Source: Microcebus murinus
Taxonomy: Eukaryota > Chordata > Mammalia > Primates > Cheirogaleidae
Length of the DNA: 64,000 nucleotides
Assembly: GCF_040939455.1 (NCBI RefSeq)
Contig: NC_134115.1
Coordinates: 22,886,727-22,950,726, forward strand
Direction of reading: 5' to 3'
Shown piece by piece: positions 12,201 through 23,160 of the stretch. The translations under genes and the position numbers were made by a program. Position 1 is the first letter of the stretch, and each line of letters opens with the position of its first letter. Under the pieces are notes generated by a model. It made no database searches, was not told where the DNA came from, and saw nothing but the letters and a program-made list of their open reading frames with translations.

Positions 12201-13086
12201 CTCAGGACTGCTTTAGCTGTGTCCCACAGGTTTTGATAACTTGTGTCTCCTTTGTCATTTAGCTAAAAGAATCTTTTGATTTCAATCTTGATTTCCTCAT
12301 TTATGAAGTGATCATTCAGCATAAGGTTGTTTAGTTTCCATGACTTTGTGTAGAAATGAGAGTTCCTGTTAGGGTTGATTTATACTTTTATTCCATTGTG
12401 ATCTGAAAAGATATATGGAATGATTTCTATTTCTTTAAAATTGTTTGAGACATGCTTTGTGTCCTAGGATATGGTCAGTCTTAGAAAATGACCCATGAGC
12501 TGATGAGAAGAATGTATATTAAGTGGTTGTGGAGTAGAATGTCCTATAAATGTCAGTCAGGCCCATTTGTTCTAGAGTTCTGTTTAAGTCCATTATTTCT
12601 TTATTGATTTTCTGTTTGGAGGATCTGTCCTGTGCTGTCAGTGGGATGTTAACGTCTCCGACTATTATGGTGTTGTTGTGTATCCATTTGTTTAGATCAA
12701 GTAGAGTTAGCTTTATGAATCTGGGTGCACCTAGGTTGGGTGCATATATATTTAGGATTGTTATGTCTTCTTATTGAACTGTACCCTTCACCATTATATA
12801 GTGACCTTCTTTGTCTTTTATCAATTTTGTTCATTTAAAAACTAAGTTATCTGTAATCAGCACCACCATGCCAGCTTTCTTTGACTTCCGTTTGCTTGAA
12901 ATATTGTTCTCCACCCCTTTACCTTTAGTCTAACGGCACCCTTACAGGTTAGATGTGTTTCCTGAAGGCAGCAGACACTTGGCTTGTATTTTTTTTCCAT
13001 TTGGCCAGCCTATGTCTCTTGAGTGGGGAGTTCAAACCATTCACATTTATCGAGAGAACTGATAGTTGGGGCAGATTTCTGTTCAT
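9280..13086 (-). pseudogene. L1 copy 1 ORF2 (endonuclease-reverse transcriptase), broken
   Basis: ORF2p nicks DNA with an APE-type endonuclease and copies L1 RNA at the nick. The ATG is at 13086, followed by NVNGLNSPLKRHRLAKWKK (endonuclease start). Fragments at 11507-11959 ([22 protein letters not shown]) and 10868-11482 lie in one frame and are separated by a single in-frame stop just before 11506. The second holds reverse-transcriptase motifs: [23 protein letters not shown], and FADD at about residues 162-165 (plus strand ~10990-10999). C-terminal pieces lie at 9651-9872 and 9343-9651. Much of the endonuclease region (about 11960-12950) has no long frame. The intact catalytic motifs are only local, and the gene as a whole is dead. 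Confidence 0.92.
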
Positions 13087-13189
13087 TATGTTGGGTTGAA
13101 CTTTGTTGCTTTGTTTTCTCCCTTGAACCATTGTGTTTTCTTGGCTTTGATCTTTAGCTTTTGAGTAGATTTACATTTGTGAGTGTTTA

Positions 13190-14174
13190 TTGTGCTGATC
13201 CATGGGTAATACTGGTTTGAGTACTTCTTGAAGGGCTGGTCTTATCTTGGCGAATTCCCTCAGTCTTTGCTTATCTAAGAATGTCTTGGTTTCTCCTTCA
13301 TATACACAACTTAGTTTTTCAGTGAATAAGATTCTAGGCCAAGCATTATTCTGTTTCAGAATAGTGAGAATGGTGCCCTAGTCTCTCCTTGCTTGTAAAG
13401 TTTCAGTAGAGAAGTCTGGCGTTATTTGGATTGTCTTTCCTTTGTATGTTACTTGCTCCTTTCATCTTACAGCTCATAGAAGGACCTCTTTGGTTGATAT
13501 TTTGGTCAGTCTGATGACTGCATATTGTGACGTCTTCTGTTTGCATTGAATCTCCCAGTGGTCCTTTGAGCTTCTTGAACTTGTATATTGAGATTTTTAC
13601 CAAGGCCTGAGAAATTTTCCTCTATTATATCTTCAAATAGCTTATCCAACCCTTGAGTGTTTTTTTCTTTCCCTTCAGGTAATCCTATAACCCTCACATT
13701 AGGTTTCTTCACATAATCCCTCATTTCTTGTAGGCCTTGCTCTTTTCTCTTGTTTCTCTGCTCTATCTCCGTGGCTAATTTATTTCATTGGAAGATGTTA
13801 TCTTCAATCTCTGAGATTCTTTCTTCTGTTTGATCTACCCTGTTCTAGAGGCTTTCCACTGTGTTTTGTAGTTTCCTGAATTGATTCTTCATTTCCAGGA
13901 GTTTGGATAGATTTTTCTTCATTGTTTCCTTTTCTTTAGTGAATTTTTCTTCCAGGTTCTAGAATCTTTTTGTGGTTTCTTTGTGTTGGTTATCCAGTTT
14001 TTCTTGCAAGTGATTGAATTTTCTTATGATCCATTTTCTAAATTTTTCTTCTGTCATTTTAGTGGTCTGATTTTGGTTGATGTCCATTTCTAAGGGGCTA
14101 GTGTTCCTCTTTGGGGGTGTGCTTTCCATTTGAGTCTTCATACTTCCAGAGTTCCTTTGCTGATTTCTTCCCAT
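13190..14174 (-). pseudogene. L1 copy 1 ORF1 (RNA-binding chaperone), broken
   Basis: ORF1p is the trimeric nucleic-acid chaperone of the L1 ribonucleoprotein. The ATG at 14174 gives MGRNQQRNSGSMKTQ. The N-terminal part and coiled-coil region run to about 13959, then stops and shifts occur. The RRM-like core reappears at 13506-13724 (NVRVIGLPEGKEKNTQGLDK, then NIQVQEAQRTTGR), followed by C-terminal-domain remnants around 13400. The 5' frame stays open upstream to 14279, but by homology with copy 2 the start at 14174 is preferred. Confidence 0.88.
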
Positions 14175-14244
14175 CTGGATGAGTTGTTGCTTCTTACCTT
14201 TATGTTTTTGTTTGCATAATGACACACCCTGTTTAGTCTCTGAG

Positions 14245-14350
14245 CCACTAGGTGGTGTTTGTGTGTGAGATTCAACCACACCCTATATGATGAGTCAGTA
14301 GATGGCGTAAAAGGGTGTGCAGAATGTCCTCCCTATCAGTAGGTGGCGCT
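14245..14350 (+). promoter_or_regulatory. Three CTCF-like motifs in L1 5' UTR
   Basis: CCACTAGGTGGTGT (14245-14258), CAGTAGATGGCGTA (14296-14309) and CAGTAGGTGGCGCT (14337-14350). The third fits the CTCF core CASYAGRKGGCRSY at every position; the others miss by one or two. All three point the same way, 50 and 41 bp apart, near the ORF1 end of the 5' UTR. CTCF binding is predicted from the motif only. Confidence 0.5.
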
Positions 14351-15692
14351 TGCTGGGAGAAGCAGGCTACACTGTTGTTTTTGGCTCCTGTAACCAGCTC
14401 TTGTTCCTCTGGAGAGGCACTCTAGTGCCTCAGGTGGTGGGTGGGGCCCTGGGACTTCCAGGTGTGTCCTTATTCTCCACCTCAGTGAGGGCTAGTCTGG
14501 GAGTGAGTCTTGGCAGAGCTGGGTTGGGTAAGCCTGCCCTCAAGCACCACAAATGCTCCTAGCAGGGGTCAAAGTTCTTTTCTCTGCTTCTGGGAGAAGC
14601 TGTCAGGGAGGGGCTGGAGTGGCCCTGCTCAGTCAGAAGGTCTGCGGTGTGGGGGTGGGGCTGTCTGAGACCTGCAGTCTGGAGCAGGCCTTGCTCCTTT
14701 CCACCCTCCCCAAATCCAGGACTTCTCCTTGGCCTCTGCTAGCAGGCCTGACCTCATGCCACCGGGCCTCCCCTGGCTGTGATGCTGGCCAGGAGGTTCC
14801 CTGTGCAGGGTCGCTGCCTGGGCTGGGTACTCAGCACCCCCTTTGGAGGAGAGTTTCCCTCAAGGACACTGATCTGCCCCTAAAGGCACACACACCTTAG
14901 TAGATTGTTCACGAATATCTCTTCTGTACCCCAGGCAATGCGAGACCAGGGTACATGGGATCTGGTCCACAGGTCTGACCTCTGGGTCCTGGAATTCAAT
15001 CCCTGACCCCACCAGGGAGAGGAGTGCCAGTCCTAATTTACTCACAGGGAGCCCAAGCTGTGTCAATGTCTCTCAGCCTCTGGGTCTGCCCCGTTCTCCT
15101 GGAATCACCAGGCCAACAGCACCTGGGAGGGCTGCCTGGTAGGGAGCTCACCATCTGAGTTCCCCTCAGTCAGCTGTAGGGCCCCAAAAGGGAGGGTCCC
15201 ATTCCCTGGAGGTGCCTCCGGCTGGTGGCTATATTGTCTCTCTTTGCAGCTGTGGATAGGGAAGGGGGAGGGGAGAATGTAGCAATATGGCGTCTGCTGA
15301 GTGGCTCGGTTCTGTGCACATGGAGGTGCCCCAAGGGAGTTGGGAGCCTGGTGCCTCATCTGCTACTGGCTTACCACTCACTGGCAGTGGCCGTCTCTGG
15401 GCTGGTGTCTGCAGGTCTCTCCAACCACTGGGGAGCACACCAGCAGTCCGAGATGCAAGGGAGAGGAATGTTAACCGCTCCACCTGTCCTTGCCGCTTGT
15501 CTTCAAGCTTTTCAGGGGTCAACTTCTTCCAGTTCTCCTCTGCAACCTCCTCCCATGGAGTCTCCCGTAGTCTCAGGTACTCCTCCTTCTGACCCTCATC
15601 TGATGTATGCTTGTCTGCTTGCTTATTTTTTCTACTGTCTTGTAAAATCTGTCTTTTTTTTGCAGACACATTCTGGCTGGCGGTGTTTCTCG

Positions 15693-15704
15693 TCCGCCAT
15701 CTTG
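15693..15704 (-). promoter_or_regulatory. YY1-like site at L1 5' end
   Basis: The minus strand reads CAAGATGGCGGA, 10 bases inside the L1 start. In human L1 a YY1 site at the same place (CAAGATGGCCG) sets accurate transcription start. The same role is inferred here. Confidence 0.65.
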
Positions 15705-15714
15705 CTGTCTCTTC

Positions 15715-15735
15715 AATTATAGGGTTTTTAAATTT
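15715..15735 (+). repeat. L1 target-site duplication, right copy
   Basis: An exact partner of 9053-9073 that marks the 5' boundary of the full-length L1. Confidence 0.93.
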
Positions 15736-16190
15736 TATTATCCCCCTCCTTAAGAATCCAAATTTTTAGTGTTAAGGAAAGGAGAAACAAGTGTAAAACA
15801 AGAGATGTTAAGTCAAATCTCTGCCCTCTTGAATTTAAATTGGAAGTATTAGAATTAGAACTCAAGAAACAATCCTGTCTCTGTATACTGAAAAGGATTA
15901 GAAACAATGACTAATTCCATGACCAAGAGCATTCCTAAATCCAGATTATGGTTTTTAAATACTGTGTTTTATGGGAAGAAATTAGGACTTCTAGAACAAA
16001 AACTGATTCCAGTTCTGGTGCAGGAAATGTACAAGATGAGCCTGGAGCATTCTTATCACACTAGAGCAAGTAATCTATTAAAGACTACTGTGGTCATGAC
16101 AAAAGGATTCAGGAGCCAACCTGAAATAGCTCCCATCAGCAAAATCATCAACTGAGCACCAATAAGAATAATAACTATAATAGATTGAAA
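15736..16190. other. Unassigned sequence with a short open frame
   Basis: An 82-codon plus frame (15907-16155) starts at MTNSMTKS, shows no domain I recognise, and runs directly into old L1 sequence. It may be an unrecognised repeat or old L1-flanking sequence. I do not call it a gene. Confidence 0.4.
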
Positions 16191-16191
16191 C

Positions 16192-17303
16192 ACATCGATA
16201 TATTTAAACCATGATATAAAAATAGATACAGACAAATGGAACAGAATAGAGAGTCTGGAAATAAATCCACATCTTTATAGCCAACTGATTTTCGATAAAG
16301 CCTCCAAGAACATACACTGCAGAAGGGACACTCTCTTTAATAACTGGTGTTGAGAAAATTGGATATTCATGTTTGGGAGAATAAAACTATACTCTGATCT
16401 CTCCCTATATACAAAAATCAACTCAAGGTAGATTAAGTCTTAAGGGGAAGACCTGAAACTATAAAACTAATGGATAAAAATATAGAAATCACTTCAAGAC
16501 ATCAATCTGGCAAAGATTTCATGCTTAATACCTAAAAAGCACAGACAACTATAACAAAAATAGACAAATGTGACTATATTAAGCTGAAAAGCTTCTGTAC
16601 AGCGTAGGAATTAATCAATAGAGTGAAGGGACAAATCGTTGAATGAGAGAAAATATTTATAAACTATTTATCTGACAAGGGACCAATATCCAGAATATAC
16701 AAGGAACTCAAACAACTCAACAATAAAAAAATAATCCCATTAAAAAGTGGCAAAAGATAAGAATATACATTTCTCAAAAAAAGATATGTAGGTGAAAAAA
16801 ATGCTCAACATCACTAATCATCAGGGAAATGCAAATCAAAACCACAATGAGATATCATCTTATCCCAGTTTTTAATAGAAAGGCTAGTATTAAAAAGAGA
16901 AAAAATAACAGATGCTGGTAAGGATGTAGAGAAAAGGGAACTGTTGCACATTATTGGTGGGAATGTAAATTGGTACAGTCACTATGGAAAACTAAAAATA
17001 GAACTACCAAAGGATCCAGCAAAACCACTACTGGGTATTTACCCAAAAAAAAAAAAATAAAAAAAAAATAAAAATATCTGTATATTAAAGGAATATCTAC
17101 ACTCACATATTTATGGAAGCACTATTAACAATAGCAAAGACATGAAATCAACCTAAATATATATCAAAAAACAAATAGATAAAGAAAACATGGTATATAT
17201 ACACAATAGAATACTATTCAGCCATAAAAAGAAATAAATCATGTCATTTGCAGCAACATGGATGGAACTGGATGTCATCATTTTCTGTGAAATAAGCCAG
17301 GCA
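16192..17303 (+). mobile_element. Old L1 fragment (ORF2 C-terminal half)
   Basis: The order matches L1 ORF2 sense: AGAATAGAGAGTCTGGAAAT, CCAACTGATTTTCGATAAAG, ATGCTCAACATCACTAATCA, ATGCAAATCAAAACCACAAT, TGGTATATATACACAATAGA, AACATGGATGGAACTGGA and ATAAGCCAGGCA, where it stops. It has many stops and a long A-rich expansion near 17041-17075. It is cut off where an LTR end begins. Confidence 0.88.
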
Positions 17304-17424
17304 GATGCTGGCGAGATGCTTCTTATACCCCTTGTAGAACCGTGAGCCAAGTAAACTTCTTTTCTTTACAAATTACCTAGCCTCCGGTATTTCCTTTATA
17401 GCAATGTAAAACAGACTAACACAG
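17304..17424 (+). mobile_element. MaLR (MST/THE1-type) LTR 3' end
   Basis: GATGCTGGCGAGATGCTTCTT, then GAACCGTGAGCCAAGTAAAC, a TTTCTTTACAAATTACC block and a final GACTAACACAG. This is the 3' portion of an ERVL-MaLR LTR. The rest is absent, and it abuts the L1 fragment directly. Confidence 0.75.
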
Positions 17425-17444
17425 TTGTTCTGTGGTACCTGTAA

Positions 17445-17660
17445 GAAAAGATAATAGTAGCTAGCACTTAATAAGTACTTATTCTGTACCAAGCACTCAG
17501 CCAAACTCCTTACATGGATTTGGTCTAGAATCAAACCATATGAGATAAGAGCTATCATTACCCTTATTTTACGGATGAGAACACAGATTTAGAGTCATCA
17601 AGCAGTGTGTTTAAAGTCATAAAATTAGCAAGTGGCAGAGTAGATCTATGTGCAGATCTG
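17445..17660 (-). repeat. MIR SINE
   Basis: Reverse-complement MIR: GCACTTAATAAGTACTTATTC, CTTATTTTACGGATGAGAAC and AAAATTAGCAAGTGGCAGAG in the expected order. Confidence 0.8.
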
Positions 17661-19365
17661 TTTATTGCAGATCTGGGGTGAGATCAGCATCCACTTGAGA
17701 AACTCAAGGAGTCTGGTTAGAACCTGGGATCAGAAGGCAACCCCATTTGCCTGACAGTGGGTGACTGAGTTGCCAAGACTGTTGAACAGGGATGTGTACT
17801 GGCGTCAGTTGGGCCATTTTGGCCCACTGTGTGAGTTAGAAGCAACACTTTTCCCAGGAAGTCTGTGTTTAACATATAAATAAATAATCCAAATGTAAAC
17901 TGCAATCCCACAGTGCCCTCTTCCTTGTTTTACTTGGGATATAAAAAGCATCTACAAACATAGGCTCCTGCTGGATTTTTCATTGTAGTGCCCTCTCCAC
18001 TAAGACACTTAGAAAAAAATCAACAATAGCTCATGGTCTCTTTCTGAGCCTATACCTCTGGTTCCTCATTTTTACAAAGGACAGAAATGGTCTATGCATG
18101 GCTGAAGGTGATGCCAGGAGAAAGAGGAAGCCTTATTCTTTGGCTGTTCAGGTTATGTATGAATGAAGGACTAGGCTCTAAAAAGGAGTTCAGAGCTCCG
18201 CATGCCATGGCTGTCCACTTCCACTGAGTGCACTATTACACTGAACTGTAGCCACAAGGAGGACCATGATGGGTTGCTTTTAATGAGTGTGCTGAAGTGT
18301 GCTTCCTCCCATACCACCTCCTCACTCTTGGGCTATTGCTATTTGTAATTCATATTAATTATAATGCTATGGTGCTGTAAATACCACTTCAGTTTGTGAC
18401 TTAAATGGAAGCAAAATGATAAAACCAAGCACATTAAAGCAATCAGAAGGATTTTTAATTTGGTAGAGGAGTAAGCTTCCTCTGTATTGAAGTTCTAGAT
18501 CTCTGGGGCAATTGCTACTACAGCAGGAAGCAAACAAGCAAATGAATAAATAAAAACCCAAGGTATTTCCTTTTCTCCTTAGAAATCTTTATATTGAGAG
18601 GTTGAGGTAATAGGTCACACAATGGATCCTTTTGGGGTTTCTGAATGTGTAAATGACAGGCCTATCTACTTGCCACTCTCAGCTAGTCTTTGAATATTAA
18701 CTCTTAAAGCCTAGGAAGAGTTTCCCAGGTAACTAAATGACCTTTGCATATTTGAGATGCAAAGTGTTAATAATTGAACTGAATTGAACCGAAATTGAAT
18801 TGAATATTAAGTCTAACAGTAGCAAGTAGAGAAGATAATTATTCTCTAATGTTTTCCAAAAATTAATGTACAATTTCACAACTTTTTTTTTTTGTTGTGG
18901 ACTCAAATAATCTTAAAATAATAAGGTAATTGCAGTTCTCCCCTTCATGAAAGCACCTGTATTCCTTGAAGAAAATGAATTCTTTTCCCTATTTCTGGTC
19001 TGATCAGTAGAGTACCTACTGTATGAAAAAAAGAAAAAGAAAGTATGTGCCAAAATTTATGGGGAATAAAATTTTAAATTCACTCAATTCTTTATCATTG
19101 TCTGTACTTAGATATGGTCAGTCAAGGAATAGACTTCATCACATTTGGCCAGGGCTGGGACTAGGTGAGGTAAGTGAGACACCCAGGGCACAGGATTTAG
19201 GGAGGCCTTTACTCTTGGGGACATGCAAGTGTTTGATTCAGCCACGGGGAAGCCAGAGCTTCCAATACAGGCTAACTTTCTAAAGTGCAGGTCAGTGAAA
19301 CCTGAGAATAGGGGCTTTCATTCTGGCCTGTGACTGCTAGCACACTGTACTGCACTTCATTCATT
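17661..19365. other. Unassigned sequence (1.7 kb)
   Basis: No gene, RNA or clear repeat. Reading frames are under 90 codons. 18760-18810 holds repeated GAATTGAA words; 18880-18900 is a T-run. Confidence 0.5.
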
Positions 19366-21235
19366 CATCCATTAATTAACTCAACAAATATATATTGAGC
19401 ATCTGATATATATGGTAGTCCCCCTTATCTGCAGTTTTGCTTTCTGTGGCTTCAGTTAGCCAAAGTCAACTGTGGTCCATAGTTAGATGCGTACAGTGCA
19501 ATAAGATATTTTGAGAGAGAAATATCAAGGAACATTCACATAAATTTTCTTGCTACGCATTATTATAATTGTTCTACTTTATTGTTAGTTAACAATATTT
19601 TTGTTAATTTATTGTTAATAAATTTATTGTTAATCTCTTACTGTGCCAAATTTATAAGTTAAAATTCGTCATAGGTATTATGTACAACATAGGATAAAAC
19701 ATAGTATATACAGTATAGGGTTTGGTACTATCCATAGTTTTAGGTATCCACTGGGAGTTATAAAAAGGTATCCCTGGTGGATAAGTGGGGACTACTGTAC
19801 AACCACTGCTCTAGGTGTTCAATGAACAAAAAGCAACAAAATTTCTGGCCCTCACATACTCCTAAGGGACACAAACAATAAATAACAAATGGAATAAATA
19901 ACACATGATATGGTATGTCAGAATGGGGTAAGTACTCTGGCTAAGTAAAGAGTGAAGGGGCAGGGGAAACCAGGAGTGTCAGAAAGAGTGACGATTTTAG
20001 ATGGAGGTATCAAGATCTATGGGGGTCAGAGAGAAGACATTTGAGCAAAGACTTGGGGGAAATATGGAGTTAGCCCAGCAAATATTTGATGTGAAAGCAT
20101 TCTAGGCTTCTAGGCAGAGGGAAAAGCCGGTGCAAAGGCCCTGAGGCAAGGATGTGCCTGATATGTTTAAAGAGTAGTTAAGAGGACAGGTGGCTAAGCA
20201 GAGTGAATAGGGAGCATGGGATAAGAGATGCAGTCAGAGAGATAAAGGGCACCAGGTAGGACTGGCTGTGCACTGTGAGGACTATGAATTGAACTCTGCA
20301 ATAAATGGAGGGCCACTGTAAGATTTTAAGTAGAAGAGTGAGATAATCTGATCCAGGTTTAGCAGGACCATTCTGGTTGCTTTATTGCTAATGGACTACA
20401 GGAGAGGGAAAACTGAAAGCAGGAGGACTAGTTAGGAGGCAGTAGTGATATTCTAAGCCAAAGATGATGATGGTAGATTGGACCACATTGGTGATAAAAG
20501 TGGTTGAACACTCAATATATTTTAAAGTTAGAGCCATCAGTGGATTGGATTGGATATAGAATGAGATAGATGGGAGTCCAAGGTAACTCTAAGGTCTGAG
20601 CAACTAGGAGGAAGGAGTTCATAGTTACTGAGATGTGAACAAATATAGGTGGAGAGATTTCATGGGTGAAGACCTGCATTCTGATTTTGGTTAAATCTGT
20701 GATGCATGTGGAAGATCTAATGGAAGATCTTGAGAGGGTAGTTGAATATATGTGAGTCAGGGGAGAAGTCCAGGCTGAAGATACATGTTTTAGAGTCATC
20801 AGCATAAAGAGTTTCTGAAACTATGAAACTGGATGGGATCACCGAAAGAGCAGAAAAGGAAAGTGTAGAGATGAGAAGAGATACAAAATTGAGCCCTGGA
20901 ACACTCCAACATCAAGAGATGAGGAAGAACCAGCAAAGGAGTCTGAGAAGCAGAAGCCAGAGAGGTATAAGGAACATCAAGGAAAGGTGTAACAGGAGCC
21001 AAGTAAAAAGAGAAGTTGCAGGAGGTGTGATCACATGTGGTGTTGCTACTAGTTACGTCAGATGAGTGCTGTAAGTTCACTAGTGGGTTACACAATGTGG
21101 AGACCTTCAGTGCCTTTTGGTAGGAGCAATCTGAGTGGAGTTGAGCAAGGGAGTGGGATTGAGGAAAAAGAAAGAGAATTGGAAACAGTAAGAATAGACA
21201 CATTTTTCAAGGAGTTTTAGTGTAAAGATAAGTTA
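19366..21235 (-). mobile_element. Long L2 LINE copy, split by a Tigger element
   Basis: About 1.48 kb of L2 sequence flanks a DNA transposon. In plus-strand order: CATTCATTCATCCATTAATT, [insert 19413-19797], AGGCAGAGGGAAAAGCCGG, CAAAGGCCCTGAGGCAAGG, GGACCATTCTGGTTGC, CTCTAAGGTCTGAGCAACT, AGAGTCATCAGCATAAAGAG, GAGCCCTGGAACACTCCAAC, and GAGCAAGGGAGTGGGATTGAG. On the minus strand this is the C-terminal reverse-transcriptase half of the L2 ORF plus its 3' end. Stops occur throughout, so it is inactive. Confidence 0.8.
19413..19797 (+). mobile_element. Tigger-type (Tc1/mariner) DNA transposon, nonautonomous
   Basis: Terminal inverted repeats: left TGGTAGTCCCCCTTATCTGC, right GGATAAGTGGGGACTACTG, flanked by the TA target (19411-19412 and 19798-19799). 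It is 385 bp with no transposase frame, so it is a deletion derivative moved by an element elsewhere. Strand is arbitrary. It lies inside an L2 copy, so the L2 is older. Confidence 0.85.
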
Positions 21236-22379
21236 GAGAAATGGTACATTGGCTTTTAGGGGAAAGCAGGATAAAAAAAAAGCATTTGTTAATAATATTG
21301 AAGAAATAAGAGATGGCAAAAGTAATAGCATGTTTCTATGCTCATGGGAACTGGCTCTCGCCAATATGATTACTTGTCCGTGCTACTCTCATATCAACAT
21401 CCTATTTTACCAGAAATATCTTTGTACACACAGAAAATAGTCCAATGCTTTCTATAGAATAAATGGGCTGGGGATTATTTTAATAGCAAAAGAAACTGGT
21501 GGATGTTGAAATGCAAATTAGGAAGTTAAAAATCAGCTCCCTAGGTGAGGAAAGTTGGTTGGATATAGGTCAACAAGCCAGAGAGTTCTCAAGAGAGTTG
21601 AGGAGATAAAGATTATAAGCTAATAAAATTATTATAACACATACATTTTGTATATGTTAATGATGAGTAATAAATTTCCATGTTGGAAATTGTCATGGCA
21701 TAGTCACCACAGGGACTATGCTATAAAGGTTCCTAATTTAGTTATTGCTTCAATACTAGGAAATATATTTCCTAGTATTAAAAAAAGAACATGTTTTTCA
21801 AAAGAAGCTTCTAAAATTTAAGTGCTGACTCTGGAATCAAGAAAACAGTAGGCATGGACTCACAGCTACCAGAATTGCATATAAGATACTCTATGTTAAT
21901 TATTCTGCAATATCAAATTTCTAATCTTGTTATGGTGGTGAGAAATTCAATCTCAGGCATTGCTGGGGATCCCAGTTCTATCAGGATTAGGCAAAAGTCT
22001 TGGGATAGGGCTTACATGGTCCAGATCTTTCAGGGAGACCCCTACAGCTTTTGACCCATGGTAATCATTGTAATTTGCCTGTGCAGACAAGTCAACGTGG
22101 TCGGTCCTTTGACAATGGGTAACCAAGAGCACCTTTGAGGATGCTAGAAGCCCATATGACCAGCATCTCTTCCTTCCTACTTAAATGTATCAAACTACTT
22201 GTTTTCCTCAGGTTAGTCCTCTACTCCAGGCAGAGAAATGGCAGGGTAGAGGGATTAAGGGTAGCAGGGTAGAGGGATTAGTCCCCGAAAAAACATACTT
22301 TTCCAATCTTGGACAATTTCTCCCTTCTCAGGTAGATAGTTTCTGCCTCTTTCTCAACTAACACTTTTCCCATTCTCCC
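21236..22379. other. Unassigned sequence
   Basis: No gene or repeat recognised. A 23-bp-period short direct repeat (GCAGGGTAGAGGGATTA at 22241-22257 and 22264-22280) is the only structure seen. Confidence 0.45.
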
Positions 22380-22790
22380 TTGTATCAGCTCATTTAGGCA
22401 AGTTATGCTGTACCAACAAATAGCATCGACTCTCAGTGGGTCTACAACCAAAGGTTGGTTTCTTGTGCATGTTTCATGTCAGTTACAGATTGGATATGGC
22501 TCTTATTCATGTCTTCTTCATTAGTGGATCCACCTGCTGGAGCTGCCCCTGTCTGGCCTCAAGAACAATGCAACAACCACAAAATGACTCTCAATTTTCA
22601 GTTTGGACATCGTGTACATCACTTCTGCTCAAAATTTATTGCCCAAAACATCACAAGGCCAACCTTGACACTGATAGGTAGGGGAATACTTTATTCACTC
22701 ACGCTGATAGATAGGGGAGAGGCATTGAAAATTTGGAACAATAACATAACCTACCATACTTCCTCTTGGGGGACATTTTAGAGAAACAAA
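22380..22790 (+). repeat. Old interspersed repeat, family uncertain
   Basis: TCTTGTGCATGTTTCATGTC, ACATCACTTCTGCTCAAAAT, TTATTGCCCAAAACATCACA and AGGCCAACCTTGACACTGAT follow a common ancient mammalian repeat pattern (my memory suggests an old L1 3' UTR or MER-type repeat). An exon-like stretch with splice-like ends at 22525-22677 is part of it. Confidence 0.5.
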
Positions 22791-22959
22791 ATGTCTGAGT
22801 CTCTTTCCTGGAGGTGGAGAAGTAGCAATGAGAAAATAAAGCCAGTTAGCATCTTCTTTCTTATTAACTCAATTTGCTATGTAAGCAAGCACTTTGAAGT
22901 TATATAGATGCTGGAGGAAATTTGGAAGAGTGGGGTCTAACAATTCTATAATACTACCA

Positions 22960-23160
22960 ATCAGGCTGTAATCAAACGTTTAATGCGTATTAACTCATCT
23001 ACCCCTTAGAACATGAGGTGGTAGATACCATTTTTATAGTCCCTCTCTTATTTTTACAGACAGAGAAATTCAGGCATGGAGAAAAAGTCACTTGCTAAGG
23101 AAACACAAATAATAACTTGTGGGTGCAAGATTGAGATCCTAGAGAGGATTAGACCCAGTC
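22960..23160 (-). repeat. MIR SINE
   Basis: Reverse-complement MIR: AATGCGTATTAACTCATCTA, TTATTTTTACAGACAGAGAA and ACTTGCTAAGGAAACACAAAT, in order. Confidence 0.65.

Larger units (their letters stand above)
9074..15714 (-). mobile_element. Full-length L1 retrotransposon (copy 1), decayed
   Basis: An autonomous non-LTR retrotransposon of about 6.6 kb on the minus strand. From 15714 down it has a GC-rich 5' UTR of ~1.5 kb that begins near a YY1-like AAGATGGCGG, then ORF1, ORF2 with endonuclease and reverse transcriptase regions, and a 3' UTR with a C-rich plus-strand (G-rich sense) tract near 9220. The 3' end is CCCCCATAATATGCTGAAATTT. The perfect long target-site duplication shows a complete insertion. 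ORF1 and ORF2 are both broken by stops and shifts, so it cannot move itself. Confidence 0.95.
14175..15714 (-). promoter_or_regulatory. L1 copy 1 5' UTR / internal promoter
   Basis: About 1.5 kb, far more GC-rich than its surroundings, covering the internal RNA polymerase II promoter region expected for L1. It ends at 15714 exactly at the target-site duplication. It does not show the ~150-bp monomer ladder seen in copy 2, so the two L1s carry different promoter types. Open frames here (e.g. 15225-15722 plus, 15229-15669 minus) are GC-driven chance frames with no coding evidence. Confidence 0.8.

Noticed and set aside
15225..15722. Overlapping 165- and 146-codon frames on both strands
   Set aside because: They lie in the GC-rich 5' UTR of L1 copy 1, oppose one another and show no protein domain.
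22525..22677. Exon-like 153-bp segment with TTCTTCATTAG before and AG|GTAGGG after, open in one frame
   Set aside because: The surrounding words (ACATCACTTCTGCTCAAAAT, TTGCCCAAAACATCACAAGG) match a common ancient repeat pattern, and the peptide is not recognisable. Splice-like ends are probably chance.
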